Shown here: positions 6,716 to 16,599 of the stretch, in pieces
Numbering within the stretch: position 1 is the first letter of the stretch
Layout: every line of letters begins with the position of its first letter
DNA from: Mycolicibacterium porcinum
Lineage (GTDB): Bacteria; Actinomycetota; Actinomycetes; Mycobacteriales; Mycobacteriaceae
Direction of reading: 5' to 3'
Length of the DNA stretch: 61,203 bases
NCBI GenBank assembly: GCA_001942045.1
Contig: MSTD01000037.1
Span: 1 to 61,203 of the forward strand
Notes under the pieces: generated by a model
Told to the model about the DNA's origin: nothing
Seen by the model: the letters and a program-made list of their open reading frames with translations, nothing else
Database searches by the model: none
Position numbers and translations under genes: made by a program

Positions 6716-6871
6716 GAAATTCCGCGTTCACCCAGGACCCGCGGAAGAACCATTCACTCAAGATCCCGCACTCGGGCCGGTGGTTGGCTATGTTCTACCC
6801 GAAGCTCCGGCGCCCACCATCGCAAGGTCAGGGCGCCGGTGCCGCTGACAACTCTGACCCGGAGGTGAAGC

Positions 6872-8089
6872 GTGCGCGGTCGCGTGGCACGGAAAGCATT
6901 TGCTCTCGGAAGTGCGGGTGTGGTTGCCCTGGCAATTGCCGGCTGCAACCAGTCGGCGCCGGGGGGAGGAGGCGAGGCATCGCCGACCGACTTGAAGATC
7001 GTCGAGAAGGTTCAGATCGACGAGAACGGTGCTGAGGTCAAGCCCGCCGAGGGGGTCACCCCCGCCGATCCTGCCGGCGACGGCAAGGCGACCTGCCCGC
7101 CGGTGATGATCGGCATGATGGGCGCGCTCAACGGGCCGGACGCCGCTCTGGGCATCAACATCAAGAACGGCGTGCAACTCGCGATCGACAAGCACAACGC
7201 CGCCAACGCCGGCTGCCAGGTGCAGCTGAAGAGCTATGACACCGAAGGTGATCCGCAGAAGGCGACCGGTGTGGCGCCGCAGATCGTCGACGAGGCGTTC
7301 ATCATCGGCCTGATCGGGCCGGCGTTCTCCGGCGAGACCAAGGCCACCGGCGACGTCTTCAACCAGGCCGGTCTGGTGGCGGCCACCGCGTCGGCCACCA
7401 ACGTCACCCTGAGCGAGAACGGCTGGCGGACCTTCTTCCGCGGCCTGGCCAACGACGGCGTGCAAGGGCCATCGGTTGCCAACTACCTCAAGAACACGCT
7501 GGGCCACAAGAAGGTGTGCGTGGTCGACGACAGCACCGACTACGGCCTCGGTTTGGCCGAAGCCGTGCGTGAAACCCTTGGCCCGGTTGCCGATTCGTCG
7601 TGCAACATCTCGGTGAAGAAGGGGGACAAGGAGTTCTCGGCCGCCGTCACCCAGATCAAGGGAGCCGCCCCCGATTCGGTGTTCTACAGCGGCTACTACT
7701 CCGAGGCCGCGCCGTTCGTGCAGCAGCTCAAGGACGGTGGCGTGACGGCGACCTTCGTCAGCGCCGACGGCACCAAGGACCAGCAGTTCGTCAACCAGGC
7801 GGGTGAATCGTCGAAGGGTGCGTTGCTGTCCTGCCCGTGCGGCCCGGCCACCGGGACGTTCGCCGACGAATACACCAAGAAGTTCAACCAGCCGCCGGGG
7901 ACGTACAGCACCGAGGGCTATGACCTGGGCACCATCCTGCTCAAGGGAATCGATTCCGGTGCGATCACCCGGCCGGCCCTGCTCGACTTCGTCCGCAAGT
8001 ACGAGGGCCAGGGCGTGGCCCGCAAGTACCAGTGGACCGACAAGGGTGAGCTGACCACCAATCTGATCTGGATGTACGAAGTCAAGTAA
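6872..8089 (+). CDS. Branched-chain amino acid type ABC transporter, substrate-binding lipoprotein
   Basis: The protein has 405 residues, with a signal peptide and lipobox (LAIAGC, Cys25) followed by a Gly/Ser linker. The type 1 periplasmic binding fold of the LivJ family runs from about residue 78 (PVMIGMMGALNGPDAALG) to the end. The start is GTG 6872, set by the GGAGGTG at 6861-6867. Proteins of this family bind Leu/Ile/Val, other amino acids or amides and hand them to the LivHM channel. The permease and ATPase genes follow on the same strand after a strong hairpin. The exact substrate cannot be read from the sequence. Confidence 0.9.
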   Translation: MRGRVARKAFALGSAGVVALAIAGCNQSAPGGGGEASPTDLKIVEKVQIDENGAEVKPAEGVTPADPAGDGKATCPPVMIGMMGALNGPDAALGINIKNGVQLAIDKHNAANAGCQVQLKSYDTEGDPQKATGVAPQIVDEAFIIGLIGPAFSGETKATGDVFNQAGLVAATASATNVTLSENGWRTFFRGLANDGVQGPSVANYLKNTLGHKKVCVVDDSTDYGLGLAEAVRETLGPVADSSCNISVKKGDKEFSAAVTQIKGAAPDSVFYSGYYSEAAPFVQQLKDGGVTATFVSADGTKDQQFVNQAGESSKGALLSCPCGPATGTFADEYTKKFNQPPGTYSTEGYDLGTILLKGIDSGAITRPALLDFVRKYEGQGVARKYQWTDKGELTTNLIWMYEVK

Positions 8090-8097
8090 TCCGCTGA

Positions 8098-8140
8098 CGA
8101 AACGCGTCCGAGACCGTAGCCCGGACTCGGACGCGTTTCG
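8098..8140 (+). terminator. Strong hairpin between livJ-like and livH-like genes
   Basis: A perfect 15-bp stem (CGAAACGCGTCCGAG with CTCGGACGCGTTTCG) with a 13-base loop lies between the two genes. There is no T-run, so it may act as a partial terminator or as an RNA-stabilising 3' end, allowing more binding protein than permease. Confidence 0.65.
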
Positions 8141-8172
8141 CTTCACATCACGAAGTCAGGAGCCGCCGCCGG

Positions 8173-9225
8173 ATGATCCATCAGTGCGTCGAGCAATCAG
8201 CCTGCCTGGCAGCCAACATCAATTTCGACCTGAACGGACTTCAGGACCGATTTCTCCAGTTGACGATCGACGGATTGTCCTGGGGAGCGATCTACGCACT
8301 GGTGGCGGTGGGCTACACCCTGGTTTTCGGCGTGCTGCGGCTGATCAACTTCGCGCACTCCGAGATCTTCATGCTCGGCATGTTCGGGGCATACTTCTGC
8401 CTCGACGTCGTTCTCGGCTTTACCCCCGGTGGCATGACGTACGACAAGGGCGTGGCACTGACCGTGCTCTATCTCGGTATCGCGATGCTGTTCGCGATGC
8501 TGGTCTCGGGATCGGCTGCGGTCGGGCTCGAGTTCATCGCCTACCGGCCGCTGCGCAAGAGGAACGCCCGCTCCCTGACCTTTCTCATCACCGCCATCGG
8601 CATGTCTTTCGTGCTGCAGGAATTCGTGCATTTCGTGCTGCCCAAAATCCTGAACGGCTACGGCGGTAGTAACGCCCAGCAGCCGATCAAGCTGGTCCGG
8701 CCGACCATCCAGTTCACCCTGTTTGAGGGCACCAAGTTCGAAGCGGTCGTCACCAACGTCACCCTGGTGATCATCGGCGCGGCGTTGGTGATCGCGCTCC
8801 TGACCGACATCGCCATCAACCGCACCAAGTTCGGCCGCGGTATCCGGGCGGTCGCCCAGGACCCGACCACCGCGACGCTGATGGGCGTCTCCCGGGAGCG
8901 CATCATCATGCGGACCTTCCTCATCGGTGGCCTGCTCGCCGGTGTCGCGGCGCTGCTCTTCACCCTCAAAGTGCCGCAGGGCATCATCTACTCGGGCGGA
9001 TTCCTGCTCGGTATCAAGGCGTTCTCGGCGGCGGTGCTGGGCGGCATCGGGAATCTTCGCGGTGCCCTGCTCGGCGGGCTGCTGCTGGGAATCATGGAGA
9101 ACTACGGGCAGGCGGTATTCGGAACGCAGTGGCGTGACGTCGTGGCGTTCGTTCTGCTGGTGCTGGTTCTGCTGTTCCGGCCGACCGGCATACTCGGTGA
9201 GAGCCTCGGGAAGGCGCGGGTATGA
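8173..9225 (+). CDS. Branched-chain amino acid type ABC transporter permease (LivH family)
   Basis: The protein has 350 residues and about eight membrane helices. It carries the family signature from about residue 30 (LSWGAIYALVAVGYTLVFGV then LRLINFAHSEIFMLG) and the EAA-like coupling loop (RAVAQDPTTATLMGVSRERI). It forms the channel with the LivM partner, whose start overlaps this stop by 4 bases (ATGA). A few hydrophilic residues precede the first helix (MIHQCVEQSACLAANINF), so a start downstream of 8173 is possible. Confidence 0.9.
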   Translation: MIHQCVEQSACLAANINFDLNGLQDRFLQLTIDGLSWGAIYALVAVGYTLVFGVLRLINFAHSEIFMLGMFGAYFCLDVVLGFTPGGMTYDKGVALTVLYLGIAMLFAMLVSGSAAVGLEFIAYRPLRKRNARSLTFLITAIGMSFVLQEFVHFVLPKILNGYGGSNAQQPIKLVRPTIQFTLFEGTKFEAVVTNVTLVIIGAALVIALLTDIAINRTKFGRGIRAVAQDPTTATLMGVSRERIIMRTFLIGGLLAGVAALLFTLKVPQGIIYSGGFLLGIKAFSAAVLGGIGNLRGALLGGLLLGIMENYGQAVFGTQWRDVVAFVLLVLVLLFRPTGILGESLGKARV

Positions 9226-10424
9226 GCGAGCAACACGGTTCACGGTCCGCCGGGTCACTGACCAAGACGCTGTTGGCCCCCGGCGACGCACTACGTGACT
9301 GGTGGTCCACTCTGTCGAGGTCGGCCAAATGGCTTTTCGGGGTGGTGGGTTTCGGGTTGCTGGCCCTGCTGCCGCTGTTCACCCCGAGTTTCCTCAACAC
9401 CACCGGCATCAGTTTCGGCGGCACCATGGCCCAGTTCGCGATGGTGGCCATCATCGCGATCGGGCTCAACGTCGTCGTCGGGCAGGCCGGCCTCCTCGAC
9501 CTCGGTTATGTCGGCTTCTACGCCGTCGGCGCCTACACGGTTGCGCTGCTCACCAGCCCCGACAGCCCGTGGAACAAGGTGGGGCCCAACGGGTTCTTCA
9601 GCAAGGACTGGGCCTGGTTGTCGTGTGTACCGCTGGCCATGGCCGTCACCGCACTGGCCGGGCTCATCCTCGGAACGCCCACCCTGCGGTTGCGCGGCGA
9701 TTACCTGGCCATCGTCACCCTGGGATTCGGTGAGATCATCCGGTTGCTCGCCGACAACCTGTCCGACATCACCAACGGTTCGCGTGGGCTCAACCAGGTG
9801 GCCTATCCGCGACTGGGGGAGAGCGAGACCCTGCCCAACGGGGTGTTCTCCAGCGGCAACTCAGCCGGTACGGCGAACTACGGCACGTGGTGGTTCTGGC
9901 TGGGACTGATCCTGATGGTCGGCATCCTGCTGTTGGTCGGCAACCTGGAACGCAGCCGGGTCGGGCGTGCGTGGGTGGCGGTCCGCGAGGACGAGGACGC
10001 CGCAGAGGTGATGGGCGTCAACACCTTCCGGTTCAAGTTGTGGGCTTTCGTGATCGGCGCCGCGATCGGTGGCCTCTCCGGTGCGCTCTACGCCGGCCAG
10101 GTTCAGTATGTGGCGCCGCCGACGTTCAACATCATCAACTCGATGCTGTTCCTGTGCGCGGTGGTGCTGGGCGGGCAGGGCAACAAACTCGGCGTCATCT
10201 TCGGGGCGTTCGTCGTCGTCTATCTGCCCAACCGGCTGCTTGGGGTTGAGTTCCTCGGGATCAACCTCGGGGATCTGAAGTACCTGTTCTTCGGTCTGGC
10301 GCTGGTGGTACTGATGATCTTCCGGCCGCAGGGGCTGTTCCCCGTGCGCCAGCAGCTGCTGACTTATGGCCGATCGGCCCGGGAGTTGTTGCGCGGCAGC
10401 ACGGAAAAGGAGCCGGTGCGATGA
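9222..10424 (+). CDS. Branched-chain amino acid type ABC transporter permease (LivM family)
   Basis: The protein has 400 residues. The N-terminal 40 are hydrophilic and cytosolic; about nine helices follow with LivM signatures (IAIGLNVVVGQAGLLDLGYV, TPTLRLRGDYLAIVTLGFGE and the coupling loop VAVREDEDAAEVMGVNTFRF). It heterodimerises with the LivH-like protein. Its start overlaps the livH stop and its own stop overlaps the start of the ATPase gene (ATGA), so the operon is translationally coupled. Confidence 0.9.
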   Translation: MSEQHGSRSAGSLTKTLLAPGDALRDWWSTLSRSAKWLFGVVGFGLLALLPLFTPSFLNTTGISFGGTMAQFAMVAIIAIGLNVVVGQAGLLDLGYVGFYAVGAYTVALLTSPDSPWNKVGPNGFFSKDWAWLSCVPLAMAVTALAGLILGTPTLRLRGDYLAIVTLGFGEIIRLLADNLSDITNGSRGLNQVAYPRLGESETLPNGVFSSGNSAGTANYGTWWFWLGLILMVGILLLVGNLERSRVGRAWVAVREDEDAAEVMGVNTFRFKLWAFVIGAAIGGLSGALYAGQVQYVAPPTFNIINSMLFLCAVVLGGQGNKLGVIFGAFVVVYLPNRLLGVEFLGINLGDLKYLFFGLALVVLMIFRPQGLFPVRQQLLTYGRSARELLRGSTEKEPVR

Positions 10425-11258
10425 ACGAGCCGATGCCCGGCGTGACCGAGAGCGTCGAAGAACTGGCTGGCGTGCACCGCGAGATTCAGGCTGCTGAAGG
10501 TGAAACGCTGCTGGAGACACGCGATCTCACCGTCAAGTTCGGTGGCCTGGTCGCCCTGGATTCGGTCAGCTTCAACATCCGCCGCGGGGAGATTCTCGGG
10601 CTGATCGGCCCCAACGGTGCGGGCAAGACCACCTGCTTCAACGCGATCACCGGTGTCTACCGGCCGAGCTCGGGATCGGTGATCTTCGACGGCGCCCCGC
10701 TGGGCCGGATCAAGCGGCACCAGATCACCCGTCGCGGTATCGCCCGTACGTTCCAGAACATCCGCCTGTTCGGCGAGATGACCGCGTTGGAGAACGTGAT
10801 GGTGGGAACCGATGCCCGGCACAAGACTTCGGTGCCGGGCGCCCTGGTACGGTCGCCGCGGCATCGGCGCGAGGAACGGTCGGCCATCGAACGTGCCGCG
10901 GCGCTGCTGCACTTTGTGGGGATCGCCCACCGGGGCGAGGAGAAGGCCAAGAATCTGCCCTACGGGGACCAGCGCCGTCTCGAGATCGCCCGCGCCCTGG
11001 CCACCGAGCCGAAGCTGTTGTGTCTGGACGAGCCGGCGGCGGGATTCAATCCGGCCGAGAAGGCCTCGCTCATCGAGTTGATCCGCAAGATCCGCGACGA
11101 CGGCTACACCGTGTTGTTGATCGAGCACGACATGCGTCTGGTGATGGGCGTGACCGACCGCATCGTGGTGCTGGAGTTCGGCCGCAAGATCGCCGACGGA
11201 TTGCCACACGACATCCGCGAGGACCCGAAGGTCATCGCCGCCTACTTGGGGGTACCCG

Positions 11259-11275
<17 letters not shown>
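10421..11275 (+). CDS. Branched-chain amino acid type ABC transporter ATPase (LivG family)
   Basis: The protein has 284 residues. Walker A is GPNGAGKTT, and the LivG-type insert with [20 protein letters not shown] is present. The ABC signature is degenerate ([15 protein letters not shown]), as usual in LivG, and Walker B is [13 protein letters not shown]. It carries about 25 extra N-terminal residues compared with typical LivG. It energises the LivHM channel together with the next gene, whose start lies 17 bases inside this one. Confidence 0.92.
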
Positions 11276-12005
<730 letters not shown>

Positions 12006-12008
12006 CCG

Positions 12009-12335
12009 ATGGTAGGAAAATCGATCGCGCTGTTCGTTCTGGCAGCGGTGCTGGAGATCGGCGGGGCCTGGCTGGTGTGGCAGGGTGTCCGCGAGCATCG
12101 CGGCTGGATGTGGATGGGCGCCGGGGTAATCGCGCTGGGTGCCTACGGGTTCGTCGCCGCATTCCAGCCCGACGCCCATTTCGGCCGTGTCCTGGCCGCC
12201 TACGGCGGCGTGTTCATCGCCGGATCGTTGTTGTGGGGCATGGCCGCCGACGGTTTCCGCCCCGACCGCTGGGACGTCACCGGTGCTCTGGTGGCGCTCG
12301 TCGGCGTCGGCCTGATCATGTACGCCCCGCGCTGA
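12009..12335 (+). CDS. YnfA/UPF0060 family small membrane protein
   Basis: The protein has 108 residues and four helices, with the family features [39 protein letters not shown] and [15 protein letters not shown]. YnfA proteins resemble small multidrug-resistance proteins, and drug export has been suggested for some, but the role is not settled. The gene follows livF by 3 bases and may be read through from the liv operon. It is convergent with the next gene. Confidence 0.85.
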   Translation: MVGKSIALFVLAAVLEIGGAWLVWQGVREHRGWMWMGAGVIALGAYGFVAAFQPDAHFGRVLAAYGGVFIAGSLLWGMAADGFRPDRWDVTGALVALVGVGLIMYAPR

Positions 12336-12338
12336 TCC

Positions 12339-13226
12339 TCAATCGAGATGGGCGCTGTCGTCGTCGAGGTTGTCGCGATTTAGGCCCATCGGCGTGGCGG
12401 CCGGAACGTCTCCGGCGGCCACCACCAACCGGGTGATCGGCGTCAGCACCCGGAACAGCGTGGTGATCTCGTCGTCGGTCAGCGCATCCAGCGCACCGAG
12501 GGCCAGGGCATCGGTCCGGTCTTCGATCGCCTGTTTGATGTCGCGCCCGGCGTCGGTGAGTTCGCCCTGGGCGTCGAGCCAGCCGCGTGACCGCAATTGT
12601 TCGACGTAGCCCGCCCACTGCTCCTCGTCGTAATCGCGGCTGCGCATGATCATCTCGCGCGGCACCCGGCCTGCCGCGGCGTGCAGCACGTTGCTCTGCC
12701 TGCCGCTGATTCCTTCGGCGACCAGCACGGCGATGTGGGCGTCGCCCCGTTGCTCGCGCAACTGGGTAACTGCGTGCCAGAGCTTGGCGACCGGGTCCTC
12801 CGGCCACGGCAGGGCCCGGTTGGCGGCGTAGAGCGGTCGGCCGTCCAGAGGAGCGGTGCGTGCGGCCTTGGCGGTCAACTCGGCGGCCAATCGAGTGCTG
12901 TCCGAGTCGGTCACCCCGGAACGGCGCAGTGCCGCGACGGCCGAGTCCGACCGGACCTGCAAAAGGGTTGCCGGACTTGCCTTGTCCCAGACCGCCGGGA
13001 GCGCCTTGGCGACCCTCTCGGTGGTGAAGTTGTAGAACGTTGCGGCGACGACTTCGGCAGGCACGATGCCCAGCGGCGCCGAGCGGGAGGCGAAGTAGCC
13101 CATCCAGAAGCCGCGGTAGCCGAGGGCGTCGAGGGCCGCGCGCGGCTCGGGGGCGAAGTAGGTGACCCCGTGGACCGGCTCCAGCCGGTCGAAGAAACGG
13201 CGTGCCAATGCGGGAGAGCGACCCAT
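12339..13226 (-). CDS. SCO6745-family protein (winged-helix-like)
   Basis: The protein has 295 residues and is soluble. It matches my memory of the actinobacterial SCO6745 family: an N-terminal segment RRFFDRLEPVHGVTYFAPEP, then LGYRGFWMGYFASRSAPLG, and a C-terminal part that looks like a MarR-type winged helix (LRSRGWLDAQGELTDAGRDI). A biochemical function for the family is not known to me. It lies 8 bases downstream of the FadR-type regulator on the same strand and may share its transcript. Confidence 0.75.
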   Translation of the reverse strand: MGRSPALARRFFDRLEPVHGVTYFAPEPRAALDALGYRGFWMGYFASRSAPLGIVPAEVVAATFYNFTTERVAKALPAVWDKASPATLLQVRSDSAVAALRRSGVTDSDSTRLAAELTAKAARTAPLDGRPLYAANRALPWPEDPVAKLWHAVTQLREQRGDAHIAVLVAEGISGRQSNVLHAAAGRVPREMIMRSRDYDEEQWAGYVEQLRSRGWLDAQGELTDAGRDIKQAIEDRTDALALGALDALTDDEITTLFRVLTPITRLVVAAGDVPAATPMGLNRDNLDDDSAHLD

Positions 13227-13234
13227 ACCGCTAG

Positions 13235-13951
13235 TTAAGCATCGAGCCCGTCGCCGTTGGTCACCGCCGTGGCGGCCTCATCGATGATGGCGCGCATGGC
13301 CCGTTCGGCGGCGTCCTCGTCACGTAGCCGGATGGCCCGGGCCACCTCATCGTGCAACTCGATGGCCGCCGGATTGGGGGTGTGGGGCATGAGGCCGTGT
13401 TGGGTGCGCCCGGCCAGGATCTCGGCCACGACGTCGTTGAGAGCGCGAAACATCTCGTTGCCGCTGGCGGCTAGGAGGGTTCGGTGGAAGACTTTGTCCG
13501 CCAACAGGTATGCGTCGAGGTCGCCGGAGCGGCCGTGCACCACCATGTCCGAGACCGCAGCGGCCAGGACCCGGCATTGGTCGGGGTTGGCCCGCCGTGC
13601 GGCGAGGGCCGCGGCAGCCGGTTCGAATCCTCGACGTAGCTCCGACAATGACGCGAGCAGTGCCGCGCGGTCGCCTGCCTGCAAGCGCCACCGAATCAGT
13701 CTGGGGTCGAACACATTCCAATTGCGGGAGGGAAGCACCGTGATCCCGACCCGGCGCCGCGACTCCACCATGCCCATCGATTCCAGCACCCGGATCACCT
13801 CGCGCGCGACGCTGCGGGATACCTCATGCTCGACACTGAGTCGGTCCAGGGTTAGCACCTGGTCGGCCGCCAGTTCGCCGGACACGATTCCGGTGCCGAG
13901 CGAATTCAGCAGGCTGTCATGCAGCGCGCCGACGTTTGAGGGCATGGACAC
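13235..13951 (-). CDS. GntR-superfamily (FadR subfamily) regulator, probable gluconate repressor
   Basis: The protein has 238 residues. The N-terminal winged helix (VLTLDRLSVEHEVSRSVARE, VIRVLESMGMVESRRRVGIT) is followed by an all-helical FCD effector domain from about residue 95, with conserved metal/ligand positions (DKVFHRTLL, ELHDEVARAI). The gene is divergent from gluconokinase and gluconate permease, with 123 bp between containing dyads. That is the usual layout for a repressor of gluconate use. The ligand (gluconate or gluconate-6-phosphate) is inferred. Confidence 0.85.
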   Translation of the reverse strand: MSMPSNVGALHDSLLNSLGTGIVSGELAADQVLTLDRLSVEHEVSRSVAREVIRVLESMGMVESRRRVGITVLPSRNWNVFDPRLIRWRLQAGDRAALLASLSELRRGFEPAAAALAARRANPDQCRVLAAAVSDMVVHGRSGDLDAYLLADKVFHRTLLAASGNEMFRALNDVVAEILAGRTQHGLMPHTPNPAAIELHDEVARAIRLRDEDAAERAMRAIIDEAATAVTNGDGLDA

Positions 13952-13984
13952 CGTTACATCCTGTCATATCGTGCAGATCGTGGT

Positions 13985-14059
13985 TAAAAATCAGATGTAT
14001 TTGTGACGGTATTGCAAACGTATGATTTTTAGGTCATGATGTGTGACGGCAGACACACA
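13985..14059. promoter_or_regulatory. Dyads in the gntR/gluconokinase divergent promoter
   Basis: Two inverted repeats are visible. The first is a perfect 9-bp repeat (TAAAAATCA at 13985-13993 with TGATTTTTA at 14023-14031, 29-bp spacer). The second is TGTGTG-N8-CACACA at 14040-14059, just before the gluconokinase ribosome site. The region is the only AT-rich stretch nearby. They are candidate operators for the divergent FadR-type regulator. Confidence 0.45.
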
Positions 14060-14074
14060 TTGTGAGGCGGATGT

Positions 14075-14590
14075 ATGGGTTCACCAGTCGTGGTCATGGG
14101 CGTATCGGGATCGGGAAAGTCGACCATCGGCGCCGCGCTGGCGCAGCGGATGCGGGTGCCGTTCGCCGACGCCGATGACTTTCACCCCGCCGCCAACATC
14201 GCGAAGATGTCCGCCGGCCATGCCCTCGACGACGCCGACAGATATCCGTGGCTGGAATCGATCGGCGAGTGGCTCGCCAAGCACCATGACGGCGGCGTGA
14301 TGAGCTGCTCGGCACTCAAACACAAGTACCGCGACCAGTTGCGGCGGCACTGCCCCGACGTCGTGTTCCTGTATCTGAGCGGGTCACCCGAAGTGATCCG
14401 CCGACGCCAGGCCAGCCGGCCGGGGCATTTCATGCCGGCTGCTCTGCTGGACTCCCAGTTCGCGACGCTGGAGCCGCTCGGCCCCGACGAGGCCGGTGTC
14501 GCCATCGACGTGGATCAGAGCATCGACGCAATCATCGATGAATACATGGCCGAATCCGACAGTGCGACAAAAGAACAGGGGAACCGATGA
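14075..14590 (+). CDS. Gluconokinase
   Basis: The protein has 171 residues, the usual length for bacterial GntK. The P-loop GVSGSGKST is at residues 9-17, followed by the substrate segment FADADDFHPAANIAKMSAGH, and then SCSALKHKYRDQLR and RRQASRPGHFMPAALLDSQF. It phosphorylates D-gluconate to 6-phosphogluconate for the pentose phosphate pathway. It overlaps the permease gene by 4 bases and is divergent from the FadR-type regulator, consistent with a gluconate operon. Confidence 0.93.
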   Translation: MGSPVVVMGVSGSGKSTIGAALAQRMRVPFADADDFHPAANIAKMSAGHALDDADRYPWLESIGEWLAKHHDGGVMSCSALKHKYRDQLRRHCPDVVFLYLSGSPEVIRRRQASRPGHFMPAALLDSQFATLEPLGPDEAGVAIDVDQSIDAIIDEYMAESDSATKEQGNR

Positions 14591-16029
14591 CCTCGGCGCT
14601 CACTCACCTCGCGGCCGGCACGGAACTGGTCGAACCGGTCGCGGGCGGCGCGCAACTTGTCTTGGCCGCTCTGGCCGGCATCGCCCTGATCGTCGTGCTG
14701 ATCACGATCGTCAAACTGCATCCGTTCCTGGCGCTGATCTTCGGCGCGCTGACCGTGGGTATGGCTGCGGGGGAGAACATCAGCGACGTACTCGCCTCGT
14801 TCTCCAGCGGCTTCGGTTCCACTGCGGCCAGCGTCGGGATACTGATCGCCCTGGGCGCTATGTTCGCCAAGCTGTTGGCCGACTCCGGGGGAGCGGACGA
14901 GATCGTGGACACCATCGTCGGGCACGCATCGCCGCGGGCACTGCCGTGGGCAATGGCGTTGGTGGGCGCGATCATCGGCCTGCCGATGTTCTTCGAGATC
15001 GGCCTGGTGTTGCTGATGCCGGTGATCTACCTGGTGGCCCGCCGTTCGCAACTGTCCTTGATCACCGTCGGCATCCCCGCGTTGGCGGGCCTGTCGGCCA
15101 TGCACGGATTCGTCCCACCACATCCCGGACCCGTCGCCGCGATCTCACTGCTCAACGCCGACCTGGGTGTCACGCTGGCACTGGGTGTCCTGGTGGCGAT
15201 CCCGACGATCGTGGTGGCGGGCCCGCTGTTCGGTAAGTTGGCTGGGCGCTGGGTCGTCCTCGAGGTACCGGACCGGTTCGACGCGGCGGACCTCGCGGGT
15301 GGGGACTCGAACGCCGGTGGCACCACGGGCGCTACGGGACCGGTGACCGCGACGAAGACGCGACCGACGTTCGGCCTCACCATGTTCAGCGTGCTGCTGC
15401 CGGTGGCTTTGATGATGGGCAAGGCATTGGTCGACATCTTCGTCGATGACAAATCGCACCTGCTGCGTCAGACGTTCGACATTCTCGGCCAGCCGTTGAT
15501 GGCGCTGCTGATCGCGGTGGTGGTCGGGATGTTCACCCTCGGTGGCGGCGCGAAGATGACCCGCGATCAGATCGTCAAAACCATTGAGTCGTCGCTTCCT
15601 CCGGTGGCCGGGATCATCCTGATCGTGGCGGCCGGCGGTGGGTTCAAGCAGGTCCTGGTCGACACCGGGATCGGCACCCTGCTCGCCGAATGGGCGAAGG
15701 GCGCCAACTTGTCAGTGGTATTGCTGGCGTGGGTGCTGGCCGTACTGATCCGGTTGGCGACCGGATCAGCCACCGTGGCCACCATCACCGCGTCGTCACT
15801 GATGCTCGGCCTGGTCGAGGGGATGAGCACCGGCGAGGTATCCCTGGTGGTGCTCGCGGTCGGCGCCGGCTCGTTGTTCTTCTCGCACGTCAACGACGCC
15901 GGATTCTGGCTCGTGAAGGAGTATTTCGGGATGACCGTCGGCCAGACCATCAAATCCTGGTCGCTGATGGAGACGGCGCTGTCGGTAGCCGGGCTGGTTT
16001 TCGTCCTGCTGCTGGGGCTGGTGATCTGA
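14587..16029 (+). CDS. GntP-family gluconate:H+ symporter
   Basis: The protein has 480 residues and about 12-14 helices. Family signatures are ITIVKLHPFLALIFGALTVG, FEIGLVLLMPVIYLVARR, MHGFVPPHPGPVAAISLLNA, ATGSATVATITASSLM and SHVNDAGFWLVKEYFGMTVG. It imports gluconate for the upstream kinase. The ATGA overlap with gluconokinase indicates translational coupling. Confidence 0.92.
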   Translation: MTSALTHLAAGTELVEPVAGGAQLVLAALAGIALIVVLITIVKLHPFLALIFGALTVGMAAGENISDVLASFSSGFGSTAASVGILIALGAMFAKLLADSGGADEIVDTIVGHASPRALPWAMALVGAIIGLPMFFEIGLVLLMPVIYLVARRSQLSLITVGIPALAGLSAMHGFVPPHPGPVAAISLLNADLGVTLALGVLVAIPTIVVAGPLFGKLAGRWVVLEVPDRFDAADLAGGDSNAGGTTGATGPVTATKTRPTFGLTMFSVLLPVALMMGKALVDIFVDDKSHLLRQTFDILGQPLMALLIAVVVGMFTLGGGAKMTRDQIVKTIESSLPPVAGIILIVAAGGGFKQVLVDTGIGTLLAEWAKGANLSVVLLAWVLAVLIRLATGSATVATITASSLMLGLVEGMSTGEVSLVVLAVGAGSLFFSHVNDAGFWLVKEYFGMTVGQTIKSWSLMETALSVAGLVFVLLLGLVI

Positions 16030-16059
16030 CCCGCCAACCCCAGCCCCACGCAACGGGTT

Positions 16060-16590
16060 TCAGCCTCGTACCACCTGGGTGCCGCCGGCCAGTTCGTCGT
16101 GCTTGCCCTGCTTGGTTGGGCTGGAACTGATGGTCACCGCGATCACGATCATCGCGATGATGCCGAGGAAGCCACCCACGAACGGGATGATCGGCAGCAG
16201 GGTGAACGCATTGCGGATCGCTGATTCCTTGGCCGTCGGCTTGGGCGCGTTGCCCGCGCCGTGTACCGCCAGCCCGAGCAGCTTCTTGCCCGGTGTCTCA
16301 CCCGTCGCCACCTCGAGTCCGACGAAGTAGACGAACATCAGCAATCCGCTGAACAGACCGGTGACCCAGTAACTCGACAGCGAATCGGTGAGGAACGACA
16401 GGAAGAACGCCACGATCCCGACGATGATCCCGTCGATCACCCTGGCAAGCCAACGGCGGCCCAACCCGCCAGGGGTCTGGGTGCCGTAGGGCGGGGGATA
16501 ACCACCCGGCACCTGCCCACCGTAGGGCGGTGGGTAACCGCCCGGTTGTCCGTATTGCCCGAATTCCGGTTGATAGTCACCCGTGCTCAT
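16060..16590 (-). CDS. RDD-family membrane protein
   Basis: The protein has 176 residues. A Gly/Tyr/Pro-rich N-terminus with a duplicated PGGYPPPYG unit (residues about 16-40) precedes an RDD domain: GRRWLARVIDGIIVG, then helices around 50-72 and 78-95, TPGKKLLGLAVHG, and a last helix (FVGGFLGIIAMIVIAVTI). RDD proteins are of mixed function, some being cation/proton antiporters. The GYPPPYG tail is common on mycobacterial membrane proteins. It sits 9 bases downstream of the DoxX gene. Confidence 0.82.
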   Translation of the reverse strand: MSTGDYQPEFGQYGQPGGYPPPYGGQVPGGYPPPYGTQTPGGLGRRWLARVIDGIIVGIVAFFLSFLTDSLSSYWVTGLFSGLLMFVYFVGLEVATGETPGKKLLGLAVHGAGNAPKPTAKESAIRNAFTLLPIIPFVGGFLGIIAMIVIAVTISSSPTKQGKHDELAGGTQVVRG

Positions 16591-16599
16591 GCCACAACG

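Noticed and set aside
6788..8146. 452-codon open frame antisense to the livJ-like gene
   Set aside because: It mirrors the real gene in a high-GC sequence, has no ribosome site and no recognisable protein features.
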